Shown here: positions 41,301 through 52,954 of the stretch, piece after piece
How positions within the stretch are numbered: position 1 is the stretch's first letter
Layout of the letters: the number at the start of each line of letters is the position of its first letter
Assembly (NCBI RefSeq): GCF_964340395.1
Contig: NC_135559.1
Span: forward strand, 5,292,501 to 5,354,500
Source of the DNA: Glandiceps talaboti
Taxonomy: Eukaryota > Hemichordata > Enteropneusta > Spengelidae
Direction of reading: 5' to 3'
DNA: 62,000 nucleotides
Translations under genes and position numbers: made by a program
The notes under the pieces: model-generated
What the model saw: only the letters and a program-made list of their open reading frames with translations
What the model was told of the DNA's origin: nothing
Database searches by the model: none

Positions 41301-44300
41301 TTCTAATTTATATCATTTTTTATGGGATGGGGCTTAAATACTACAGGAGTAGTAATATTAGTCTTTTAAGACTATTAGGTAGGCTACTTGTTGTACAGTG
41401 TTTTCCTTGAACAAAGTAATAAGTGTACTAGACTCCCCTTTTACTGTGATCATGGCACTTATTTTAGAATAGGCACTTTAAATATCAGTGCTTTCATTTG
41501 ACGAGTGCAAGTGTAAGACAATTAGATTTTATTCATCAATATTTTCCTTCATTCAGCCAAGAAAAATACGATTGACTTAAGAAGCCTTGTCACTACAAGT
41601 CACTAGACAAGTAGTGTCAACCCGTAGGTCACAAGTATTTTCAGTCTGAATGAAGTAAAATATTGATGAATAATATAATTATACCACCTCAAGCATATTT
41701 ATGAAAAATTAGGAAAAATAATGGCAATTTGGAGTGTTTTTTTTAGTCATATTTCGAGCACTGCAAAATCAATGACATAGACACGGATTGTTGTGATGTA
41801 GAACACATGTAATAATAATACATGTAATCACAGAGGAACATATCTTGTAGACTGTGTGCACAATTATTAGAGTAATATTATTGGCTAAGGATATAGAACG
41901 ATGCACATGAGTGTCGAGTTGTATATGGCGCCCTCTGTGGTGATGACTTGATATTCATTATACAACTGTATTCTCATCTCTTATTTTCACATATATACTC
42001 ACAATCAAGTTCAAATCAGGTCACATTGATCAGTTGTCAGGACAATATATTATATGTATTAAAGTCTTCTCTCTCGTCCTCTTTGCAGGGTGATGTACTG
42101 GGCTGATGCTGGTCCAAATCCTCGCATTGTCAAGTGTGATTTATCTGGTCGCAATCCAATGAACATTGTTGATCAGAGGATAATTCACCCAGCTTCACTG
42201 ACTATAGATTTTGATAAACAAAAGTAGGTATTTAACTAACATAAAGCAATAGAGGGTGCTATAGTTCCATGTGTGTACCTGGTCATCTTGAATTAGCAAG
42301 TTTCTTTTATTCAGATTCTTTTAGCAATCACCTCTCTAATCACCCCACCCATATTGATAATTTGATTGTTTGCAATTGAGAATACATTGCCTACTGTTGT
42401 GATCATCACCCCACCCCCACCCCTACTCAACACATTTCTCAATTCAGTGATGAGCTTACATTATGTGTTATATTTACTAGACATGTATGTAGATCTACTG
42501 TTGTAAAAGGACCTTTTTCATTGGTCATTAAGTTGCTGGATAATGACATTTAGGTGAATTTAAGCAATGACGATCTGTCTTCTTAATGATGCATGGATGC
42601 CTTCTTTATATCAGTGTTCAATGTGATTGGGCAAAGGATCCTGCTGTGTTTATTGTGTCTTTGTTATTGTTAGTCTAGAGTTGAAATATGTCTAGCTCTG
42701 TGTCAAAAATGTAATGTGTCATGAGTGAAACACCAAGTCTACATCATTTTAGCTGTAATGTCCCCCGAGTAAAACACCAGGCCTACATCATTTTAGCTGT
42801 AATGTCCAATGCGTGAAACACCAAGTCTACATCATTTTAGCTGTATTTGTACATTAATGTTTGTATCTTGTTTTAGCTTGTACTGGAGTGACAAAGAACT
42901 GAAGGTGGTCAATTATATTAGTTTGGATGGTAACAACGAACGACCTTTCCTGCAAGTCACCAAAGACCAAAACACCAACAAAGACCTTATATACTTTGGA
43001 CTTACAGGATACAAGGTAATGAACGCCGGGAAATTTTAGTTTTTTGAAAACTTCATATTAACGTAGTCCATGTGAAAGAGTGAAAACAGAAAAGAGATTT
43101 TAAAACAGAATTGTGTCAACAAATGAAAACAGAATGAAATGCACATACCTGACCTCAGATATGACCCCATTTATGATATAATAATAATCTTTATTTATAC
43201 TGGATAGTTCTTTAAGCACTTGTCTCCCAAGAAGTCCAGTGAGGGCCATCCCTCATGGGTTCAGTGTTAATGCAGGAGGAAACCGGAGTACTCGGGGAAA
43301 ACCTGCATTGTTCGGTAGAGTCAAACTAAACGACACTCTTCTTACTTACAGCATGGTAAATTTAATCGATATACTTGCGCACACTTGTGTAATATTTGTG
43401 CTTGTGCAAACAGCATCATTTTCTATTTATTACATCACTATTCTGTGTTAACAATAACAAACAGATGTCGGCATATCGTTTTAAAAATGCATTAAAACAA
43501 AAACGATATTGATATCTGAAATTTTGTTGAGTAAATGTAATCTAAAGTCCTGACAACACTTTGTGATTTTATATCCATTTTGGTATAAGACATACAAATA
43601 AAATTATACTTAACATGAATAATGAATTAAACAATTTATTGTAATGTTGAAAAATGAGAAATCTGAATATTTGGAAATAAATTAATTGATTGGTTCATTC
43701 AGCCTGAATCACTGGCAAACTGGAATTTATCGGTGTCATCAGCAAATAACGAGGGCTATGTTTTAATACTGTGTCATCAGCAAATAACGAGGGCTATGTT
43801 TCAATCCATGTCCTCGGCAAATAATGAGGGCTATGTTTCAATATCGGGTCATCAGCAAATAACGAGGGCTATGTTTCAATACCATGTCCTCGGCAAATAA
43901 TGAGGGCTATGTTTCAATCCTGGATCATCGGCAAATAATGAGGGCTATGTTTCAATACCATGTCATCGGCAAATAATGAGGGCTATGTTTCAATCCTGGA
44001 TCATCGGCAAATAACCACATATTTAAAGGGCTAGGTTTTAATACCGAGTCGTCACGTAAATGTTATTATTGATATCATTTTTATCTAAACAACCAGTTTC
44101 ACATCAGAATTTTGATCCAAATATGAAGTGGACCTTTAAACCATGACAAAAAAATGTGGTATTTAATTTCTTTCTTATTTCAGGATTTTCTCTTTGTGAC
44201 TGAGCTTACAAACCATAATATTATCATTGTCAACAAAGAAGAAAAATCACATACACAAACACTATCTGTTAAAGAAGTGGGTACTATTAAATTCTATGGT

Positions 44301-47300
44301 AAAAGTGTACAGAAAGAAAACACGAGTAAGTTGGACGTTGTTGTCATCATTCCCTTGTTTCAAGTTTAGATAGATATGTATACTTTTATAGGTGCTGTAA
44401 TTATGTCTGGCACTGTATATACTTGTTAGCTTCAAACTCCCTTGCTATAGGTGTGATGATTAAAGGGTCAGAGTTACAGTCTAGATATCTGCAAATAACT
44501 TGGCATGAATGTAAATATGTGGAGTAGACAGTAACACTGGTACTCATATCTACAAGTAGTAACTTGGCATGAATGTAAATATGTGGAGTAGACAGTAACA
44601 CTGGTACTCATATCTACAAGTAGTAACTTGGCATGAATGTAAATATGTGGAGTAGACAGTAACACTGGTACTCATATCTACAAGTAGTAACTTGGCATGA
44701 ATGTAAATATGTGGAGTAGACAGTAACACTGGTACTCATATCTACAAGTAGTAACTTGGCATGAATGTAAATATGTGGAGTAGACAGTAACACAGGTACT
44801 CATATCTACAAGTAGTAACTTGGCATGAATGTAAATATGTGGAGTAGACAGTAACACTGGTACTCATATCTACAAGTAGTAACTTGGCATGAATGTAAAT
44901 ATGTGGAGTAGACAGTAACACTGGTACTCATATCTACAAGTAGTAACTTGGCATGAATGTAAATATGTGGAGTAGACAGTAACACTGGTACTCATATCTG
45001 CAAATAACTTTACATGAATGTAATTACGTGGAGTAGACAATAACACTGACACTCACACATTGAGATTTGATTATAATGTAGCTCATTGAATTGTAATGAT
45101 ATCAATCAATTTGGCAGATGGTATCAAGTATTAAATTTAGAGAGACACAGAAACCATTTCCTAAACTTATATCTAAAAGACTGTCTGTGAATGTGTATTA
45201 CAGGTGCATGCGACATAGACAATGGTGGCTGTTCCCAGCTGTGTTTACCAACACCCAATGGTCCAGAGTGCGTTTGTCAAGATCAGAACGATAAGGGTCA
45301 GGAATGCGATTCAGGTAAGTGTAACATGATGCTGGTTACTTGCTGCACCCTGTCTATGGAATACATTACCATTAGAAAATAATATGATATAAACCAATAG
45401 CTAATGCCTTCAAAAAGAACTCTATTCTTCAGAGCCTTCTCACTGTACAGTCATTTTCAAAGAATTGTCACATGAGGGCACCCCACATGATGAAAATTGA
45501 GAGCTAAAATCATATGGCAGTCGTACTTGAAGAAGTCGAGAAACTGTGAGAGTTCCTGAATATAACCTAACCTGAAACAATGTTGCAGAATTTTTTATAT
45601 TTGAAAACACAATGTGAAAGATCACATACTATAGCCTTGTTTGAAACTCAATAAATTAAAAAAAAATTAAAATGTTTAAAATATTTGTTATTGTATATAC
45701 ATTGACAAATATATTTGCACACTTTTATAGGTTTTGTAATTTGTTGAGTTACAAACATGGACTTGGTCGATGCTATTGCACATTATTTTTGTCAAGTAAG
45801 AAAATATAGTAGAGTTGCTTTCCGAAGTAAAAATTCAAATCAATACCCTATTTGTTATCCATATGGCCACTTAAATGAAACTCAGCCACTACTGGACAAG
45901 TTGGAGTGTAGTGGTAAGAAGCAAATGAGCTGGCCATAAAGCAATTGCCATTTGGACATATAGTGCCTCCTCCTCCTAAAGCATGTATTATGAATGATGT
46001 CTTAGCAATTTGTGGAATTTTGTTTCATGTTTTAGTGTTGAGATGCCCAACATCATTCCTACATGGTAGTGTGGATGGTGAACCGTGTACTAACACACCT
46101 GGTAATTCTTGTGAATTCAAGTGTGATTCTTACTTCAAGAAGGCCCACGATCAGAAACTAAAATGTGGCCGTGAAGGATTCTGGAATCAAAACACAGATA
46201 AGCTATGTGTACTAGGTAAGAAAAAAAATCAGTATGTCTTATATAGAGGTACAGTTTGTAATACTAATCCCGTTTCCAGCTATTTTCAGTATACAAGATG
46301 CACATATATAATACATACTTCAAGGTAAGGGTTCCAACCCAGGTTCTCACATTAGTGTTATCTTATCAGTTGATTACATAGGATTATTCTTTTGTTAGAC
46401 AGGTTTTCACACCATTTCAAAATGGCCTTTAATAGGCCATTGCAGACTGCAAACAGAAAATTGAGAATACAGCGCCCTTGCTCAAATTGGGGGTATCAAC
46501 ACCTCATAGTACCATTTCATAAGAACTTTGTCCTTGATATTCTGTAGAAGGGATGTTTTTCGTATTGTTCAGACATCGAGGAAAGCAGCAGTGCTTTAAG
46601 ATTAACTGAGTAACCTATACCATGTATACCTCCAAGGTACACACAGACAGGAAGTAGAGCACTGCCAAGGTACACACAGACAGGAAGTAGAGCGCCACCA
46701 TGGCAAATTTTGGAAAGGCCTATTAAACGACCGTGTCTCAATCCAATGTTCTCACATTAACATTGTGTGACTTTGATGTTACATTTAGGATTATTGTTCT
46801 TGACCAACTTTAACTACAACTCTGCAAACCAGACAATTGTATTTCACAACTACAGTTAGTTCAAATCTGATGTTGGCCTTTAAATGTTCCGAGTTCAATA
46901 TGAAGCCATGGAAAGGTTCACACTGATTATAAAGCATTACAGCTATTAAACTTGATTATTATAATCATAAACAATACATCAACGATTGTTGTTGTTCTCG
47001 ATCAACTTTTTCTATAAACTCTGTCCACCAGGCAACTATTGTTCACACCTAAACTTTAATCGTAATGAGATGTAGGCCTTCAAACGTTCTCAGTTCAATG
47101 TGAAGCCATGGGAAAGAGTTCAGACATTTGGTGTCATTTTTCCAAATGTTTTTGAATCAAACCTTTCCAAGTATTCACCTAATTCCTGTACTTTCAGACA
47201 CTACTCTGGATGACTTCCTTCTGGTGACGGATACAAATGCGCGTCAGATAACGCTCATCGACATGGCTACCACGGAACCTTACAAAGCTATCCCATTGCC

Positions 47301-50300
47301 CATCCCGGAAGTAGTGAATCCTGTTGCCATAGACTATGACTTTGTGGATAATATGATTTACTGGACAGACGCCAATAAGAGGGAAGTGTACAGGGCCAGG
47401 TTAGATGGCTCAGAGAAGGAAACTCTTGCAGGGGGTGTACAAGGTGAGGTGCAGTCATTCATATATCATTGGTCCTTTGGCAAGAAATAAGAAAGCTGGC
47501 CTATCAAAAGAACATATTTAGTAGATTAAGTCTTGTGATAGACCAGAAAATTTACTGAAGATACTTTTTATTTGTACATGGAGCCCTTCTTTGAAGGGCT
47601 AATTTTTAATCAAGCCAACATTTTCACAAATATAGTCCCTAAAACACAACTTGTTTAAAAAACACAGTGTCAGATTTCTTTCATGTGTACTCATAATACT
47701 GTAGGAGTGTAATACTCTCTAGAACAGCAGTCATAGGCACCATAGGCATGATACATGGTCGCAGTTACAAGCATAATGAGTGTCATCTTAATCCAACCCC
47801 TATTTATTATGCAGATTAGGTCAAAATCATCTTGCATAATGAGTGTCATCTTAATCCAACCCCTATTTATTATGCAGATTAGGTCAAAATCATCTTGCAT
47901 AATGAGTGTCATCTTAATCCAACCCCTATTTATTATGCAGATTAAGTCAAAATCATCTTGCATAATGAGTGTCATCTTAATCCAACCCCTATTTATTATG
48001 CAGATTAGTTCAAAATCATCTTGCATAATGAGTGTCATCTTAATCCAACCCCTATTTATTATGCAGATTAGGTCAAAATCATCTTGCATAATGAGTGTCA
48101 TCTTAATCCAACCCCTATTTATTATGCAGATTAAGTCAAAATCATCTTGCATAATGAGTGTCATCTTAATCCAAACCCTGTTTATTATCCAGATTAGGTC
48201 AAAATCATCTTGCATAATGAGTGTCATCTTAATCCAACCCCTATTTATTATGCAGATTAGGTCAAAATCATCTTGCATAATGAGTGTCATCTTAATCCAA
48301 CCCCTATTTATTATGTTGAGTAGGCCTTTAAGGAAGCAAAACATTTGTCCAAAACAAACTTTTTCAGATTTTAGTTTAAATTGACCAGCTGTATAACCAT
48401 AATAGTTATTAGTTAGGTTGAAGTGCAGTGATGTTTTTAGAATTACAATATGATTATTCTGTTTCACAGTACCTGATGGCTTAGCTTTGGATTTGATCAA
48501 TCATCATGTCTACTGGACTGATGCTGGAAATCCAGGAAAGATAGAGAGGGCCAACTTGAATGGCACAGAGCGGGAAGTTGTCATTGGTGAAAACTTAGAG
48601 AAACCAAGAGCTATTATCGTTGACAACGTTCATGGGTGAGTATTTGTTGTCTTACCATAATACATATTCCCAAAACACCCAAAAGTACAGGAATGGTTGC
48701 TAAAAATATTTGTTGTAATTCATGAATGCTTATTCCATAAATACCCACTTTTCCTTTGAACTACTACTAATCACTGTTGCTATCCATATTGTGATGGTTG
48801 CAAGGAGTAAATGTTGTCATTCAGGAATGCTTATTTCCAAATGCTGGCAACTGCTTTCCCTTCTTTTCACATCCCTGTTGCTATACATATTGTGATGGTT
48901 GCTAGGGACTTGTATTACCTAGATCAAATGTTCATTTGTATCAGAAAAAACCAAGTGAAATGTACTGCTATATAATAACAATATCAGATTGTGCAGTGTG
49001 GTATTTCCAAATTTGATATAAACAGATGTGAATAAATCTATCTATCTATCTATATCTGTACATTTATTGTTACCGTATGTTCTTCCTAACTACTATGAAC
49101 TCCGAGGCACTATGTATTTCCTTTTGCTATATCACTTTGCTGTCAAACATTGTATATAACTATGGTAGGGGACAGGCTTGAATAGCTGTAAGCTAAATCT
49201 CGATTCCCCTATTTACCCACGAGATAGTATTTTTGTATGTGTATCTGTAATGTTCATTTGTGCTTTTGGGTAAATAAAACACTATAGTGTATATATAATA
49301 CCAGCTAATCTCCTTATGGATATCACAGCTGGGGAATAAATAATACATGCAATTAATTATATAGTGTGACTGCTTTTGTTGTCATTGGTTGGCAACTCAT
49401 GTGTAACTTAGTTCAATCACAGTCATCAGACTTTGAAAATCTTTCAGAATAATTTCAGTGTGTAACTTTGTAAGTCATATTGTTTGTTTTTTCAGTTTAA
49501 ACACAACAGATTTGGCTGACGTTTTTTGTTATTTTTTAATTTTTTTTTAATTTAAAAAAAAATTGATTAATTAATTTATTTATTTGCAAGTCCACTCAAT
49601 AAGTTACAAAACTTCCTGACTACCATTTTTGTAATTCTTACCTGCAGATATGTATACTGGACTGACTGGAGTACTAGTAATGCTAGGATTGAAAGAGTCA
49701 GATTAAATGGTGCTGACCGCAGTATCATCGTACAAACATCGTTAAAATGGCCAAATGGTCTTGCTATTGACTTTCCAAGTAAGTATAAGAGCGGCCCCCC
49801 CCCCCAAAAAAAAAAACAAAAAAAAAACAACAAACAAAAAAAAACAAAACAAAACAACAACAACAACAACTAAAATAAATGTCTGATTCCATAACATGAC
49901 ACAACCTAGTTTTTTACTGCCACCCTAATTTTTTTTTTACATAATTCAAAAAAATTATCGGAAAATCAGAATTTTTTTGTAAGGTTACGCTAGAAATAGT
50001 GTAATTTGTAAACGTCATTATCTTGTGTGATCAAAACAGTGTTGTGGAATACAGTACCACATGATGTATTCTGTGTATAGTGCAGAAAATGTGATTACAT
50101 CGATGATAATTCTCTGTTGACCTCTGTAAATATGAACAGATGAACAGATCCTCGAAGATGAAAAAATAAAAATTAAATCTGACCTACCCTCCCTATTTTG
50201 AAATTGGACACTATCGGAACCACACAATTCTTGTTGTTGGCCTTACAACCTTGTAACATTGTCTTGAAGCAAGATGTCAGATCTGCTCTTTGAAGGTTAC

Positions 50301-51014
50301 CGAACAAATGCAGAAGTATGACCACCTTAGTACATATACCCTATGGATCACAATCCAATAGCTATGTGACCTGTGTTCACTTTTCAAAGTTAACAATTGT
50401 CCAAAGAATCTAACAGATTGGGACAAATTGAGTTTGTAAGATTATTTTAATTCAGGACAATATGGTATGATATAGTTACTTTGGAACAATAAATTGGAAA
50501 CGAATGTGATGTTCAATCCATCTAGTACAGACCTTGATCACACAGTGATTTAATATATTCAACCTTAATGTCTCTCCAAACTGGCAGAAAACTCGGAGAC
50601 ATTAAGATCATGTGTTTTCTTAACGTTCTTAACATCAATTCAGGGTTTGACTTTATTCATATGTTTTCCTTACAGCTAATAAACTGTACTGGATTGATGC
50701 CAGCCTAGAGAAGATTGAATTCTGTGACTTGGACGGCCAAAACCGGACCGTACTTGTGTCTTTGCCAGATTCACATCCATTTGGTTTGACAGTGGTTGGT
50801 GATTATGTGTACTGGACAGATTGGCAACGTAGACAACTCAGTAGAGCTGATAAGAAAAATGGACAAAATATTATAAATGTTGGTGAAGGTGTCTTTCAGA
50901 AGCCTAATGATATCCATGCATATGTAAAGAAACATGCATTCCTACCAACTAGGTTACCACAAACTTCTACTAAACCAGGTATACTCTGGGTTTCATTTCG
51001 CTTATTGAATTCAT

Positions 51015-51057
<43 letters not shown>

Positions 51058-51092
51058 ACCGTATATGTATGTGCGTGTGCGTGCTTGCATGC

Positions 51093-51123
<31 letters not shown>

Positions 51124-51357
51124 TGTATGTATGTATGTATGTATGTATGCATGCATGCATGTGTATGTATGTATGTAAGCATGCATGTGTGTGTTTATGT
51201 ATGTATGTATGTATGTATGTATGTATGTATGTATGTATGCATGCGTGTATGTATGTATGTATGTATGTGTGTGTGCATGTATGTATGTATGTATGTATGT
51301 ATGTATGTATGTATGTATGTATGTATGTATGCATGCCTGCCTGCCTGCCTGCCTGCC

Positions 51358-51396
<39 letters not shown>

Positions 51397-51597
51397 ATGT
51401 ATGTATGTATGTATGTATGTATGTATGCATGCATGCATGTGTATGTATGTATGTAAGCATGCATGTGTGTGTTTATGTATGTATGTATGTATGTATGTAT
51501 GCATGCGTGTATGTATGTATGTGTGTGTGTGTGTGCATGTATGTATGTATGTATGTATGTATGTATGTATGTATGTATGTATGCCTGCCTGTCTGTC

Positions 51598-51658
<61 letters not shown>

Positions 51659-52905
51659 ATGTATGTATGTATGTATGTATGTATGTATGTATGTATGTAT
51701 GTATGTATGTACCGGTATGTATGTATGTATGTATGTATGTATGTATGTATGTATGTATGTATGCATGCATGTATGTATCTGTGTATGTATGCATGCATGT
51801 ATGTATCTGTGTATGTATGTATGTATGTATGTATGTATGTATGTATCTGTGTATGTATGTCATACATGTATAGAATATTTATAAAGATGTTTGTTATTAA
51901 CACCAAGACCATGTATTTGATGACATGTGTCTACATGTTTCTTTACATTTTTCATTCATTTAATACCCACATATATGTATGTGTGTTTTTGTGCTGTTGT
52001 ATCATGTACAACTGTGTTTGGTAGTTTCAGCCAAATATCTCACCAACCTGAACAGATATGATAAGCAACAAAAAATCATTAACATAGAGAACTATTTTAC
52101 TTAACAGACGTTGCTAAGCAACCACCAGTAGTTGTTACTACAGCATCACCAAAGACCATAACCAACGCAAAGCTGTTGACCAGCACAGCAGCACCTTCTA
52201 TTAATGACAGTATGGTAGAGCCAATTCAACACCAAAGTCGTCGTCACTTCGTGTCAATTATGGTACTGATGGCGGTTGTGTTGCTGATACTTATCATTTT
52301 AGTGGTAGTGTTCTTGTTCTGGAGACAGAGGTAAGATTGTACCACTTTTACCCCCCTCCCTCCTTCCCCCCCCCCCCCATGTCATGTGATTGCCAGTGTG
52401 GGTACTCAGGGGTACATGCTTGCAGTGTTTTCTACTGGGTTTCATTCGCTATGCTTGTGAAAGTACTGCTGCAGAGACAATTGCAAATACCCCGAGTACA
52501 CCACACTTGCACTCACATGTCATGAGATTCTGTCATAGTATACTCCTGTCTGGTCCATTATTGGTTTTGTCCCCTAAACATGAGTTGTTGTAACTTCATG
52601 TCACAAGTATTTTTAAATGAATCTGGACAAGTACTGGTTTTGTCTTTGTCTTTTTTGTTGTAGTATTATGTGTAATGCACACTGTGCACCACCGTTGGCT
52701 TTCTCCTGGGAATAAAATTGTTAGGAATTATCATATGTTTTATCATATCATGAGAGGATATTTATGCCCATATTTTCTGTTGGTAAAATTACAAATAGAA
52801 TAACCCCATACAGGAACAGAAACTGACAAAAATGGTAAGATAAAAATGTAGATACAGATAATGTAAAAAATGTAAAAATGTAAAACACAAAGGGTGAAAA
52901 ATGTA

Positions 52906-52954
<49 letters not shown>

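Noticed and set aside
39240-48315. Regularly repeated units that superficially resemble a CRISPR array
   Set aside because: They are plain tandem minisatellites without unique spacers, in intronic animal DNA.
47691-48500. Long open frames on both strands (about 269 and 209 codons)
   Set aside because: They consist of a 21-residue repeat created by a 63-bp minisatellite inside a receptor intron. The simultaneous openness of both strands and flanking confirmed exons argue against coding.
51018-52024. Cys/Val/Tyr- and His/Thr/Ile-rich frames up to about 340 codons
   Set aside because: Pure microsatellite translation, open in many frames on both strands.
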